From: Anagrus nilaparvatae | Lineage: Eukaryota; Arthropoda; Insecta; Hymenoptera; Mymaridae | DNA length: 64,000 nucleotides | Direction: 5' to 3' | Assembly: GCA_022575985.1 (NCBI GenBank) | Contig: JAKSXM010000267.1 | Coordinates: 1-64,000, forward strand | Shown: one piece after another, positions 23,106 to 35,089 of the stretch | How positions within the stretch are numbered: the first letter of the stretch is position 1 | How the letters are laid out: every line of letters begins with the position of its first letter | The notes under the pieces: model-generated | Database searches by the model: none | The model's input: the letters and a program-made list of their open reading frames with translations, nothing else | What the model was told of the DNA's origin: nothing | Position numbers and translations under genes: made by a program

Positions 23106-23504
23106 ATCATTCTATATGATTTAAGTCGACTTAATCACTTTTAATCACTAATCCAAACTTTGTTTATTTTTTTAAAAAATGTATTGGAATTTTTTAAAAT
23201 GTTCGTTTATCAGTATGCATTGTTCTGAATAGCTCTGAATATCTTTGAAACCGCAAAAATATTCTATTTTTTCGAGATTATATGTAACATTACATTGCAA
23301 TATTTTCGCAATAATAAATCAAAATGAAGATAGAATGTCTAATTATATGGAGTGCAAACTATACTCTAAAAACCTCAACCAGACACATTTGATCCCCTAC
23401 ACTTGATTTTAATACACCTCCCTATAAACATGTTCTATGTTAACCATAGATTTTGCACATGCAAAAGGCAAATACTAGGGATTATAATATATTTACTTTA
23501 CTTG

Positions 23505-23560
23505 CAGGTGGTTGTTTTAAGGAACGTCAAGAACTAACCAGAGTAGAGAAGAGCTCCTCG
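23505..23560 (+). repeat. 40-bp block shared with 25150-25195
   Basis: GGAACGTCAAGAACTAACCA followed by GAGTA.AG.AGAGCT occurs in both places. Upstream, TTGCAGGTGGTTGTT resembles the sequence just inside the right end of the element at 7847-10740 (CAGGTGGTTGTTCTT). The frame after the AG is open for 27 codons, but repetition makes a mobile-element origin more likely than an exon. Confidence 0.5.
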
Positions 23561-23969
23561 CCCCTCTTTCAACTATGTTTTTTTACTCACTAATTAATCT
23601 TAGAGAATTTAATTAAATTTTTCCCCTTTGAATGCAGATACTTGAGTGCTAAGTACCTATAACCAGCTACGAAGCGGAATTTTTTATTTCATTAACAAAG
23701 ATTAGTTTTAAAATTATTCAGTGTACCTGTTTTGTCAAATGAATGCAATACTAATCAGTGAAAATTGCTTTAACGCTTATCAGATAGATTTATAGTGGAA
23801 ATCTAATTTATAAGTAATTTTATAAAAAGTTAGATTGCCCTAAAAATTATAAAACGCCATACGAATCTTATCCTATACATGTTATTAATTATTCAATTAC
23901 TCAATTTTTTATTAAAAGACAAAAAGTAAATATGCTGTTTTTATTGATATTAATTATAAAATCTCTTAC

Positions 23970-24107
23970 CATCTTGCAGCTCTATAAATTGGGCGGCAGG
24001 AATATCCTCATCAACTATTTGCTGTTCTAGAATATGAGGTACGTGAACATCCTCAACAAAAATTTTATTTTCTTCATTATTTTCTATTATTATAGTTGCA
24101 GTTTTAC
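23970..24107 (-). CDS. Exon of minus-strand gene, acidic segment
   Basis: Acceptor (GAATTCTTTTTTAG) at 24108-24121 and donor GATG|GTAAGAG; 138 bases, phase 1 in and 1 out. The 45 complete codons are open and strongly acidic (ENNEENKIFVEDVHVPH, VDEDIPAAQFIELQD), a composition unlike the AT-rich noise around. It joins in frame to the coiled-coil exon upstream (G + GT = Gly) and the CxxC exon downstream. No Met, so it is internal. Family unknown; acidic linker plus coiled coil would fit a nuclear or scaffold protein, which is inference only. Flanked on both sides by repeats that also flank the exon at 43898-44005. Confidence 0.65.
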
Positions 24108-24457
24108 CTAAAAAAGAATTTTCAATAAACTACTGAGTTTTTATTTATAAAATTTAAATTATTATAAGCTTAAAACAAGATTAGACAAACGAGTATCAGT
24201 TTTAAAAAAAGGTTAAAGAACCAGAAAAAAAAATTCTGCAAAAAATAATAAATACATTCTAAATATTTTTCATTTCAAGTATTATATTTCAAATATTGTA
24301 AAATTATGTATTTAAAAGTGCATCGGCTCAACCTGTCCAAACTTTAATTAAATAAATAATTAAATAAATACAGATTACTTTTAATAGACAACAGTTATAA
24401 AAATTACACAATTCAGATAAGATTATCATTGTAAAATAAAATAATTGATAAGATACG

Positions 24458-24900
24458 TGTACGTGTACAGTTAGGTTCTGAAGCTTAACTCTGTGACGTA
24501 AAATCTTTGTCGATCGCCTTCGTATGACATTGAATGTGTCCGTGAATTATAAACTTTATAAGTACCTCGATACTGTTATATTTAATTTTTCATCAATTAA
24601 TTATATCATTAATATTTATTATTAAATTTTTAGTTATTTCTATTAATCGCCCAAATATTTTTTAAGTATATATATATTATTATTTTTGATTTTATTTTAT
24701 TCGCAATTTAATTTGATATGATTCATTTAACAATTATGCCCAGTACAGGTCAATAAAATCAAAAATAATAATATATATATAATTAATATTTATTATTTAA
24801 CATTAACATAGAATAATATTTAAATAATTAAAAAAATTTATTTTAGAACTTAAAACAAACAAATACAGTTTGCCTAGTATGAAAGTGAAAGAAGTGAACC
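24458..24900 (+). repeat. Repeat shared with 44181-44400
   Basis: ACGTGTACAGTTAGGTT, then TTGAATGTGT, TATAAACTTTATAAGTRCC and GTTATATTTAATTTTT occur in both places, same order and orientation. The copy here is interrupted by an AT-rich hairpin (about 24640-24785; ATTATTATTTTTGATTTTAT against its inverse). Confidence 0.7.
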
Positions 24901-24913
24901 ATTACGAATCAAA

Positions 24914-25273
24914 AACGCTGCCAAGTAATTGGGACTATGGTTCCTCATTAACAATAACAAAATATTATTAATGGTCTATTTTACCTACTAAAAATGATAA
25001 TTCTAGATATTTGTGCATTCATAGAAAAAAATTAAGTTCTACATTCCAAAAGAAAAAAAATATGGTGTTTTTAAAATTTTTTTATGTAAATAATTTAGAA
25101 AAAAAAATTTCGAAAAATTACGTATCAAATGGAAAAATACTTTAAAAACGGTAAGGAACGTCAAGAACTAACCAGAGTAAAGCAGAGCTTCTATAAGCAT
25201 CTATACATCCAATTTAAAAAAAAAAAATATCACCTGTTACAGTCAGAAGTACATACATACGTACACACACATA

Positions 25274-25321
<48 letters not shown>

Positions 25322-25425
25322 TACATCTATACTTTTTTTAAAAACCGGTTTTTTAGCTTCCTGAGGTCTCAAAACGTGCTTATATACCAAAAAATCAGAA
25401 ATCAAAATTTGACCTAAGAGGAACC
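24914..25425 (+). repeat. GGTTCCTC-family element, copy b (contracted)
   Basis: Begins AACGCTGCCAAGTAATTGGG..ATGGTTCCTCATTA and ends GACCTAAGAGGAACC, with the (AC)n tract at 25255-25320 and the conserved core after it. The tandem array is reduced to less than one monomer. The terminal palindrome is damaged: CTCTATGA is missing between the two halves. Confidence 0.75.
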
Positions 25426-25544
25426 AAAAAAATTTTTTTTAAGCATAAATTTTAAAAAATTTAATAGTGTTAGCCACAAAAAATGTCAACAAAAAATACC
25501 TTATTAGAAAAATTAATTATCTACATTTTCAGTGGAGGAGAGTC

Positions 25545-25700
25545 AAATGGACATGAAATATTTTTGATTTAGTGACTTTTAGGGGCACTAGAATACCTTA
25601 GGTTTATAGACTTGAGATAATTTTAATATGAGGACTTGTATAGTTTTTGATTTATAGACTTCTAGGGACTCTAGAATACTTTAGGTTTATGGCTTGGCTT
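25545..25700 (+). repeat. Minisatellite-family copy 3 (diverged)
   Basis: Begins GAGAGTCAAATGGACATGAA and ATTTTTGATTTAGTGACTTT, matching the leader at 14251-14275 (TCAAATGGGACTTAGAAT, CGATTTAGGGACC). Then irregular units TAGAATACYTTAGGTTTATR repeat. The poly-G units are absent. Confidence 0.6.
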
Positions 25701-25855
25701 TGGATTATTAAAAAAAAAATCCAAAAGAAAGAATAAAATTAAAAGAAATTCTAAAAAACCCTTTAATTACTAATACGTTAACATACGTTAAATGATCAAG
25801 TCTTTTGTAGTTATGATTTATAAAATATTTTGGTTCGATGAGTGTGAATATGAAG

Positions 25856-26597
25856 TCAGTGTTAACTTAAAATGGTTTAATTGCCCACAATAGGCATTTT
25901 CACAATGTACTTTGTGGGATCTTCAAGATTTTGACAGGTTACTTCTGCTTAGTATATCCTCATAGTTAGTGTTGTTACAAGTTTAAATAGGAAGCGACGC
26001 CATGGTTCTTAAATGTATCAAGATAGGGACTTTAGGGGATTAAAGACTTAGGGACTTTTTATATTTAGACCATGTATTTTTAGTGATCCTTTTAACTATT
26101 GTCACAGCACTCTCTACGAGAATATTGCTTATGCTTTTCGGAATTACTGAACACGAGCATGATATCAGATTTTCCTTTAAATTATCCAATTACTCACAAA
26201 AATAAACATCTATGGAGACATAAAAAATAACCTAATGTCGCTTATTATGGGCAACTCGGCCATCTTAGGTAAAAACTGATATCATACTTGCGTTTAATGA
26301 TCCGAAAAAAGTAAGCAATTAATAAAAATGTTGAATACTCGCAAAAAATAATTACCATCTGAGGCGAAGCTTTTCTTATGCCCAGGGTTATATACAATTT
26401 TTCAAGTTCCTAATCCCCTAAAGTCCCTATCTTAATACATGTAAGAACCATAGCGTCGCTTCCTATTTAAACTTGTAACAACACTAACTATGAGGATATA
26501 CTAAGCAGAAGTAACCTGTCAAAATCTTGAAGATCCCGCAAAGCACATTGAGAAAATGCCTATTGTGGGCAACTAAACCATTTTAAGTTAACACTGA
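25856..26597. mobile_element. Foldback element, arms ~188 bp
   Basis: The arms 25856-26043 and 26410-26597 are inverted copies with only scattered differences: TCAGTGTTAACTTAAAATGG at the outer left, its inverse at the outer right. The spacer (~366 bp) contains an internal partial copy of the end (TTATTATGGGCAACTCGGCC). No coding frame. Confidence 0.85.
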
Positions 26598-26934
26598 TTT
26601 TATTGACATATTGTGCTTTTTGAGCTACAAAAAACACAAGTTTTATTGGTCTGCGTACAAAGAAAATAACATGAATAACTCGCTTTTTGAGAATGTTTTG
26701 TCAGAAACCTAAGTTTTTAATCAACTTTAACAATTTTCGTAGTAAATATAAAAAAAAATAATATTTCTACAGATTTTCATTTCATTAAAAGGCAAATTTT
26801 GATGGTTTAGACATCTATAAATGACATCTATAATTTCACATGTATTATGAATAATGTAGGCCTGTTGAAGCTATTTATAAGCATTTTGAGCATAATAAGC
26901 TTCAATCATTTGAAATAATTAAAAACAATTTTAG

Positions 26935-27960
26935 AGATGAATGTCTTTAGTACTTTTAATTTTAAAATAAAACCGGTACTTGAATGCCTCAAATCAAACC
27001 TTTTGTTGGCAAATGATCAGCTTGATCCCCTCAAAAATATTAATACAAAATAAAACAAACATCCATTGATCATTGATGAGTTAGAGCTGCTAATTAACAA
27101 ACGGAAGGCTACTAAACGGAACTATGCTAGAACCCTTTACTACTAAACGAACTTGTACCTCTCTCAAATTAAATTAAAGAACTGTTTCAATCAGCGCGTT
27201 GCTCATTTTGTCAGAAGCAAATTAACAATGCACTTAACAGCAACCAACATTTATGTCGTGAGTTAAGACATCCATGGTTGTTGCCTATAGCGATCTCCAC
27301 GGCTTTTTACCTGATAATCCCAATGCCCATTTCGCTGGTAAATCAACATTATCTTCTGAAAACCTTTCAAACGCCGAAGAACTAGTTGCAAATGCCTCTA
27401 ATGATGGCTTAAAATTCACTGAAGTCACTCTTTGTGATGTGATTTTAGCCGCTGCTCATTTCAGTTCCCAGGCGACTGGGGTTGATGACATTCCATAGAG
27501 GATCATTCTTAGATCCGTGCTGACAATAGGTGCTTTATTGGATGGCTTATTCAGTGCTTCTCTACGGGGTGAAATTTTGCCCATGTCCTGGAAAATATCA
27601 CTTCTGATTGCAGTTAAAAAGACCTAAATACCCTCATCTGTTTGAGACTTCAGACTGGTTGCTCTTTTATCCTTTTTGTTAAAGATCCTTAAAAAACTGG
27701 CTTTTGACCAAATCTTATATTATCTAAAAAGCAATAAGTTACTGAATCTACTTAACACAGAAACTGCTTTAATAAAACTCACAGACGACATTAGACGTGG
27801 TATTTATAATAGGCTGGTCACTTATTTGCTTTAATTCGATTTTTGTATAGGCTTCGACACCATATCACCTACCAAACTCTTGATTAAACTTTAGATATGG
27901 ATTTTTCAGAAATGAATTAATTTCTATTCTGGACACAAAAAATAAAAATTATCATGACAG
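26935..27960 (+). pseudogene. Decayed LINE reverse-transcriptase fragment
   Basis: Conceptual translation shows reverse-transcriptase text of the CR1/Jockey type in pieces: an RT-proximal segment (LHGFLPDNPNAHFAG, 27298 onward), TGVDDIP (the GPDGI block), ILPMSWKISLLIAVKK, then DFRLVALLSFLLKILKKL and NLLNTETALIKLTDDIRRG, and a remnant of the FDF..GFDTIS catalytic block. Several stops separate them (for example at 27496). It shares LHGFL....N.HF with the minus-strand LINE at 35090-37070, so both belong to one family. It stops near 27960, before YADD. Non-functional. Confidence 0.8.
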
Positions 27961-27984
27961 TAGCATACAAAAATCATTGACAAC

Positions 27985-28552
27985 AAAAAAACCTTGTAAC
28001 GAATATTTTTAATGTTGCTTTTTACACCGGTAATTCTACCAGCAATAAGCTTATATACAAAAATATTGCCTATAAATTAAAATATAAAGATATTTTCTTT
28101 CTGAAAACGCTCTTTTAAGCATAATTTTTGACAACAATTAATTTTCAGAATTGAATATAAATACCAAAATAATAATGCGTGATCAGGAAAAGTAACCAAT
28201 CAAACTGTGTAAAAATATTAGGTATAAAAGATTCTCGTGGGTAAATAATATTTTCATACTTTAATTCATATTAAATTAATATCTGTAAGAGTTAACTGGT
28301 GATAGAACTAGCGGCGTAAACATCAACACAAAATTTAGCCTGATAATCTTGTTGTTATAATTTTGTTGTGGTCAATTTTGTTCAAATTTTGTTGTAGCTA
28401 CTTTAAAATTTTGTTTTGGTCACTGTATCTTGTGTACAAACCGCATTATAATTCTCATATTTTTTGTCAAAAACAAAAATAAACCAAAAAATTATGGCGA
28501 AATCTTGTATCAAAACTTGCTAAATTCTGAAAAAGGGTAATTTTACGGTGGG
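27985..28552. mobile_element. Relic of the CACCGGAA foldback family
   Basis: The right end TTACGGTGGGGTA and the text ATGGCGAAATCTTGTATCAA, TTTTTTGTCAAAAAC and AATTTTGTTGTGGTC resemble the right arm of 7001-7761. The left end (TTTACACCGGTAATTC) matches more weakly. Confidence 0.45.
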
Positions 28553-29399
28553 GTAAACTAAATCTTTCACTCAAAATCTTAAAAGTTTTATATTTTTAGT
28601 AACAACTAAGTTCAATTATTTGTAATAAGGAATCTTTGTTTCAATCTGATCGTTTTTTTTATTTAACATTTTTATTTTATATAAATTTTCTGTTTTAAAT
28701 TTCGGTCGCCTAAAATAGACGAAACAGTGATGATGCCTCACTCTGTTTAGCCAGAAACGAAATGACCTTCAGAATTTTTTGAAAATTTCTTCAGAATTCC
28801 CTAAGATTTGTGTTCATAACTATTGAATTTTTCTTTTATTTTAATTTGATTCCATAATTTTAGAAGATTTTTTTTAATTATTCTATATTGAAAAATGAGA
28901 TTTAGACCTCTTTAATACTACATTCTTAAACGGGTTTTAGAAAAGTTTATTTTGGTGAATGCGATGGATTTGGTCCGGCAAGCGGGTCGTATCCCGCTCG
29001 AGACAAATTGATGGACAATTTTTTTCATTCAAAACCACTTTTTTAAGTTAAATTATTTATTAATTTATCTTAAAAAATTATGTAACATCAATTAAAAAAT
29101 TTTTCTAATTTATTTAAAATTGTAAAAAAATTTTAAATAAAATTAATGGCATGAAAATGCCTTATATATCTTTGAAATACAAGATTATTATATTTGTTCG
29201 TAGACATCGTTAATACTGATATTTATATTAAAAAAAAAAACAGTTGTGAAAACCATCCATTTATTATTAATAAAAAAATTTTCAAGAAAAGCCTATTTTT
29301 TGCAAATATTTTTGATTTATAAGAATTTATCTTCAAAATTCTTTTAATTATAGGAAATAATCCACTCTTAAAGCATGCCAGGAACATCCAAGATAACAA
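28553..29399. other. AT-rich; SINE-like B box at 28955-29020
   Basis: GATGGATTTGGTCCGGCAAG followed by CGGGTCGTATCCCGC looks like the 3' half of a tRNA (B-box-like GGTCGTATCC), next to a T-rich tail. No complete cloverleaf. The rest shows nothing. Confidence 0.3.
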
Positions 29400-29580
29400 A
29401 ATGTATTTTTTTCAGCGAAATCGGGCACAAGTGGTATGTGTTCACACTAGTTATTCACCCATAGTGCTTACATTATTTTTTGCCTATCTTGGCGTACAAC
29501 GAGTGCAGAAAGTTCCGGGATAAGTTTTACGAGTTTTACACCTGGGAGGACAAAAAATTATATTTTGATAATAGACGTCA
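29400..29580 (+). repeat. Dispersed repeat (GTGCTTACA..TTTTTTGCC family), copy 1
   Basis: GGGCACAAGTGGTATGTGTT, CATAGTGCTTACATTATTTT and GTTTTACACCTGGGAGGACA match 61680-61825 (same strand) and 53693-53830 (opposite strand). The open frame 29480-29674 begins inside this repeat, so I do not call it a gene. Confidence 0.7.
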
Positions 29581-29674
29581 AAATATTACCCTTGATTGCA
29601 GCTTATCATTTTCAGTATCATCAAGTGGTAAACTGAGCATAGAAGAAATTTCATTTTGTTCATGTTTGGCTTAA

Positions 29675-30896
29675 CTGTAAGCATATCAATAAATCAACAA
29701 GTTGAAAGTAACTAAAGTGTTATTATTTTAAAAAGTGTAACATTAGCACAAATTCGTAGATAATTTAAAAAAAAACTCTTTGTCTCAAAATTAAAAATTT
29801 TATTTAGCTGTTTTGCTGCTGATAGATAGTTTAGACCTAGAACCTTATAAAGTAACATGGTATCGAAGCCAAGTGGAATCGGGTTATTTAAGACAATTAA
29901 ATCTCAGACGATTTGTTTATATTGCAGTGAAATACGGTATTACATTATGATTTACCGTATTCAAAACGTAAATGTAGTAGTTAGTAGTTAGTAAAAACAG
30001 CTTCCATTTTCGTGTTTATCTACCCAAAAACTTGCGTTTGAGAACCCCCAAAAATTAACCTAAAGTTGTCTATTGTCGGCAACTGGACAATATTCAGTAA
30101 TATCCGATAACATGTTCGTGTTCAGAGACCCCAAAAACATAAAAGTTCATTAGAAGTTTCTATTGACCTATTAAGGATAATATTTATCTACGAAATAGGG
30201 CTACAAGTCTGGTCTATTTATAAAAATCATAAAAACAGCCACCATTTTGGGTTAAAACGCAAAAAAAAAAAATTTTTTGACTGCAAAAATTTTTATTTAG
30301 GTCCCATTGACCAACTTTTTTTTATTTTTAGAAATAAAAAAAGCCAGATAGAAAGATTGATAGAATTTGGAATGATTTTTAAGTTGTAATAAAAAAAAAA
30401 CAAAGAAAAAGGGCTATTTTCTTTTTAAATCCGACTCCAGATTTGAAAACTGCTACCTCAAAAACATAAGATCCGGTACTGTAAAATAAAATTTTTTAAT
30501 TTTATTGCTAAAAATTATGCAGCTGAAATAATTGTAAAATATTCGTCTTGACATTAAAGGGTTATATTGGATTTAACATTACTCTGCTTTTTAATAATAA
30601 GAATCTGAAAAAAAAAATAATATGTTCGGGATTAAGATCCAGAAATGTACACTTACTAGACTCGATAAGTATTGACTTAAACCACACGACCACAGTATCT
30701 TTTGAAATAATATATGGGCATATCTCACCAAGTGGTTATATTGCATATATGAGGGTTTTAATGAAAATCCAGGTTTCTGTTTAAAAAAAAAATTATTGAA
30801 ATTTATTTAAATATATTTCTTCTCAAGCCTCAAGAAATTTTTTTGCCTAATTTCTTTAATGATTATGAAATAACAGCCTTGGAATGATTCGAAACC
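29675..30896. other. AT-rich, no gene seen
   Basis: Contains CTATTGTCGGCAACTGGACA (30068 onward), faintly similar to the ends of the foldback at 25856-26597. The small frame 30548-30784 has no supporting features. Confidence 0.3.
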
Positions 30897-31145
30897 CTAA
30901 TATTTTGTTGGTAACCTTGTTAAGTTTTTTAAATTCTTAACATTACAGAGGGAATGCCGTAAAACTATTTGCCTTTTTATAAATAGATTTTGATAAATTA
31001 ATAATATATTTAATTTATTCACATAATTAAAACAGTGTGCTCCTTTTCTAAAAAAAATTCTGCCAGCTGAAATATTGGTAACCACATTTTCAAATAAATC
31101 CGACCAAAGAAAGTTTCTTAAGCCACAAATGAATGCCGTGAACAA
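30897..31145 (-). pseudogene. 82-codon frame of unknown origin
   Basis: An open minus-strand frame starting MFTAFICGLRNFLWSDLFE and containing NVVTNISAGRIFFRKGAH, with a mixed, protein-like composition in its first half; the second half is AT-driven. The frame upstream of the Met is interrupted repeatedly. It could be a decayed transposase or an exon remnant. No motif recognised. Confidence 0.25.
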
Positions 31146-31734
31146 TTTTTACTTCTAACTATTCTCAAAATGCTATACAATATTTCACAATTTGAAAGTG
31201 ATTCGAGAAAAACTGGTGCCTCCAATAATTTAGTAGATATCGTCATCAAAAGGCTTTGTTGTCGATGCGTAATTTTGGTACTAAAATCACATTTTTTAAT
31301 GGCACTCGTTCAATTTTTAAAAAATCTTCGCAAAATCTTTTGTGATTTATGTAAAATGTTATAAGATTTCAGTTAAAAAAACGGCATAGCTTAATTCAAT
31401 GCGTTGTATGTATAAACTGCAGTTTTATATAAACTAATCGTACAATTTCGAAGCGTTGTTTACCAATAACCTAAAAATAACAAACGTGTAAGAATTACGT
31501 ATATTTCATTCTTATAGTTCAAAAAAGATGTTTTTGATTTGAATTTAGTGCTTTAAAAAAATAAATAAAATTTTGTAGCTGTAGGTCATACTTAGTGGAT
31601 CATTAAAATCTGTATTTCAAGAAATATACATTTTGAAAAAAATCAAAAACTCTAAAAAAATGTTTCAAAAATCATAAAAGGCACAACCAAATGATTTAAT
31701 AAATTATAATAAGATAATGCGATCATATTTTAAC

Positions 31735-31957
31735 CAGTGGTGGATTCAGAAAAGGGCCTAAAGGGTGGGGCGCTTAAGCAAAATTTTGTATGTTTTCTTA
31801 TGAAATTTGTATTAAAAAACAAAATTATGAATAATTTATTTGAATAATTATTGAATAATTATAACTACAGCAACAAAAATTATGAATAAAAAACATGCAA
31901 TTTTGGGAGCTCAGGGGAGAAAATCACCCTTACCACCCCCCTTTTGATCCACCCATG
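31735..31957. mobile_element. hAT-type MITE with 8-bp target duplication
   Basis: Ends CAGTGGTGGATTCAGAAAAG and, inverted, CATGGGTGGATCAAAAGGGG. The flanks ATTTTAAC (31727-31734) and ATTTTAGC (31958-31965) are an 8-bp duplication with one change, as expected for hAT elements. 223 bp, non-coding interior. Confidence 0.85.
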
Positions 31958-32687
31958 ATTTTAGCAGTAGTCAAATAAAAATTAGGTATAACGATAACGA
32001 ACGATAAAGAATTTTTAAAACAATTATTTAGTAATAGGAAGTTTAAAGACAAATAATTTGAATGCTTTGAGTGTTTTTTTGAAACAAACAGGAACTTTTC
32101 TTACATATTAAAATTTTGTAAAACTGCAAAAATAAAAATTTTTTTAAAATAATTTTTTAATAACTAATATGTTAACTATATTTTAGACTTTATGTGAGCA
32201 ATGAGTTAAAGATTCAGGGAGCTTAGCCTAGCTATACCTATAGCGCAGTCGGTAGAACATTTAATTTTTTGTTTATAAAAAAATTAAAAATATATCTTCT
32301 TATTATTGGTTTTTGGACAGAAATAAAATTTATTGTTATATACCTCTATATTTTCCAGTATTTTTGAGAACTAATTTCATCATTTAGTAATTATAACCTT
32401 AAATATATTTTTTAATTTAAGAAGTTCATTTATCAAACGCCGTAGCTTAAAATTAAGTTACGCAAAGAAAATCTTAATTCTTATTGTTCTATTAAACTTC
32501 TGTCCAAATGTCATTAATGTGCTCTCAAAAATAAAATTTATTTTATAAAATTAGAAATATAACCACTTGGTGAGATATGCCCATATACAAATTATATATT
32601 TAAGCTAGCCCTATTTTTTATTTTCACAATAAAGATAATTAAATTAAGAGAGCTACTATAAAAAACTTATTTAATTTTAAAAAACAT
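31958..32687. other. AT-rich; tRNA A-box fragment at 32239-32262
   Basis: TATAGCGCAGTCGGTAGAAC resembles the D-arm of a tRNA (Lys-like) but no B box or anticodon arm follows, so it is probably a truncated SINE head. Nothing else seen. Confidence 0.3.
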
Positions 32688-33081
32688 TCCCAGACCAAAA
32701 GAATTTTTTCTTAATAAAAACAAATTTTGGAGCTATTTCGATCGTTTAAAACATTTACATAAAAAATTCTATTGACGAAATATTGCTCAGGAAAAAAATT
32801 TTTTAATGATATAACTAAATTAGATGTTTGCTTATTTTATATTATTTTATGTATTATTTTAATATTAAAATAAGCATACATCTAAATTAGTTATTATATA
32901 TAACCAAATTTAGTAAGAATATTTTTGGTTAGTATTTTACTTAAAAAGAATTATATCATTAAAAAATTCTTTTCTTGAACAATATTTCGTCAATAGAATT
33001 TTTTATGTAAAAAATTGGTTTTAAACGATCAAAGTAGCTCCAAAATTCTTTTTTAGTTAAGAAATTCTTTTGGCCTGGGAG
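32688..33081. mobile_element. Foldback element with nested hairpin
   Basis: The outer arms about 32688-32815 and 32950-33081 are inverted (CCAAAAGAATTT, TTTTGGAGCTA, GATCGTTTAAAAC, ATTCTATTGACGAAATATTG). Between them, AACTAAATTAGATGTTTGCT and AGCATACATCTAAATTAGTT form a second, inner hairpin (32814-32895). The whole could fold into one long stem. Confidence 0.8.
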
Positions 33082-33132
33082 TGAAATTATTGATAATAAT
33101 AATTTTTTTAATTTTATTTTTATATATAAAAA

Positions 33133-33388
33133 TGTACACACCAAACCTAAAAGAGTTTTTTGTTACGCAGAAAAGATTGAATGTTTATTTAATTCTTTAG
33201 AGAGGAATTATTTTGAGGTTAATTATTTTAAAAAAATTTATTTTTGTTTTTATTCTGTTCAAAAAGAATTAAATTGATAATAATTTGTTTTAAAAGAATT
33301 AACCTCAAAATAATTCCTCTCTAAAGAATTAAATAAACATTCAATCTTTTCTGCGTAACAATAAACTCTTTTAGGTTTGGTGTGTATA
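33133..33388. mobile_element. Near-perfect 256-bp hairpin
   Basis: The arms 33133-33226 and 33297-33388 are almost identical inverted copies (ACACACCAAACCTAAAAGAG, GTTACGCAGAAAAGATTGAA, CTTTAGAGAGGAATTATTTT). The flanks read GTGTATATACTATATAC on the right and TATATATAAAAATGT on the left, so a TA-type duplication is possible. Confidence 0.85.
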
Positions 33389-33796
33389 TACTATATACAT
33401 TAGTCCAGTAAAATTGAAAAAATTGCCGAAAATATGTAGCCAGCGCAAGATATAATATGGTTTTTGGGTCACTGAATACAAATCAGGGATTAAAATTCCA
33501 TAGAAAATGAGGTTACACTCTTAAAAAAAGCAAATAATATCCCATTTTATTAAATAAAAAATTATTTAAATTTTCTTGCATAATAGAAATTTATGCTCAT
33601 AATGGAACAAAGAATATTAATTGGTCTATTTTTGTTTTGGGTGATGTTAGGTGTTTTTTTTTGCATTATTTTAAAAGTAAGGCAAAAATTGTCTAATAAA
33701 TTCCAAGTTTTTAAAATTAATTAAGAATATATTGAGATTCACTGATTATGTATCAAAATTGAGATACAAGGGCTAAATATAGAGGCTGGAAACTTC

Positions 33797-33990
33797 CCCT
33801 AAATTTTAAAACAATGAAAAAATCGTTATAAAATTTTCTTTTTCAAACTTGTCTTACAAATGTAAAGCTAACTGCTAAAGGGGTATTCTAAAGCTAACTT
33901 TAGAATACCCCTAAATTTAAATAAAATGAAAGAAAATTTATAAAATATTCTTTTTCAAATTTTTCATCTTATAACCGAAAAACTAACTAC
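33797..33990 (+). repeat. 80-bp direct duplication around a 15-bp stem-loop
   Basis: Units 33797-33876 and 33908-33990 both read CCCCTAAATTT..AAATGAAA (with variation) and TTCTTTTTCAAA..CTAACT. Between them, AGGGGTATTCTAAAG (33879-33893), loop CTAA, and the exact inverse (33898-33912) form a perfect hairpin. Confidence 0.7.
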
Positions 33991-34017
33991 GTTTTTAATA
34001 GACAAATTGACGCAGGC

Positions 34018-34205
34018 AGATTTAAAGTGTTTTTAGTCAGTAAGAATCTGATACAAAGTCTGCGGTCCCGAACCCCGGTCGCCGGCAATGTCTCCTGGTT
34101 TTACTGTGAGCAATTGCGTGGTCATGGAAATTAGCGGGTCTTGAAGGCCCGCAAACACACCTTGATTGATGTAAGATTCACGTATTTCCCTTAAAAAAAA
34201 AAAAA
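34018..34205 (+). mobile_element. 3' tail of the R1-type LINE (5'-truncated copy)
   Basis: Matches 60538-60705 without any coding sequence: TAAAGTGTKTTTA.YCAGTAAGAATCTG, GGTCWTGGAAATTWGCGGGTCTT, AGGCCCGCAAACAC, ATGTAAGATTCACGTATTTCCCTTA then poly(A). GCGGGTCTTGAAGGCCCGC forms a conserved hairpin, a likely recognition feature for the element's reverse transcriptase. A typical result of aborted target-primed reverse transcription. Confidence 0.85.
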
Positions 34206-34210
34206 TATAT

Positions 34211-35089
34211 ATATTGTGTTCATAATATCAATTTTTATATCCAAATATTTATATTTAAATTTTTATTATAGAAATTATGCTGCTTAGATTCACCTCAGTG
34301 AAATGCATGTATTTTTCGGTTACTAAATCCGATTTTGAAGCTTTTATTCACTTTTCGATGGTCAGTTTTGAGTGATCAAATAAAAAATCGACAAAATATT
34401 GGTAATAAATGCTATTTTAAGCATTTTAGCGTGTTTTTTTTTTAAGGAAACAAAACATTTTAAGGTTAGGATACAATCATATTGATTTTAAAAAGTCTTA
34501 CTTTAGACTTGTAAACAGAGGATCCAAAAACTTACTAGGAAACTATAAAATACTTTAAAAAAAGCACACATTGCCAATTTTGAGAATAAAATACCGCCAT
34601 TTTAATGAAAAAAAATTTGACCTTAAATTCGTGATAACCGGACTGAAAGACTTATTAGATAACGTAAGTATACTTGAAGCAGCATAAATCACCGTTTCTG
34701 AGGTTAGGTATACGCTATTTTTAGTACACCATTTTGATTTTTTAAAATCTATGTTAAAAATCGTGATCAGCGACCCCAAAAACCTAACTAGCGTACCAAA
34801 AAATAATAAAAATAATAAAATAATAATTTCTCTCTTTTCTTTCTTTATATAATTCACACCTATACCTTTATTAACCGTTATTTTATTTCTTCCATTTTTA
34901 TTAACGCGTATTCATTTTATATGATTAGTTTTGTTTTAAATTTCGAAGTACGCAGAAATGTGTCTGCAGGTATGAAAAAATTTATTATAAAAGAGGGGTG
35001 ACATGAAGAGAGAAATAGTATATTACGAGCCTGTGTCCATAAAAGTAAAGAATGGCCCGAATCGCATGTAAATTATTAAAAACTCCTAT
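34211..35089. other. AT-rich, unassigned
   Basis: A weak repeat relationship to 22322-22690 (CAGCGACCCCAAAAACCTAA at 34771). The 100-codon minus-strand frame 34555-34857 includes that repeat and is low-complexity at its N-terminus; I do not regard it as a gene. Confidence 0.3.

Noticed and set aside
34555..34857. 100-codon minus-strand frame as a membrane protein (IILLFLLFFGTLV)
   Set aside because: Hydrophobicity comes from AT-rich low complexity; part of the frame is a repeat shared with 22.6 kb.
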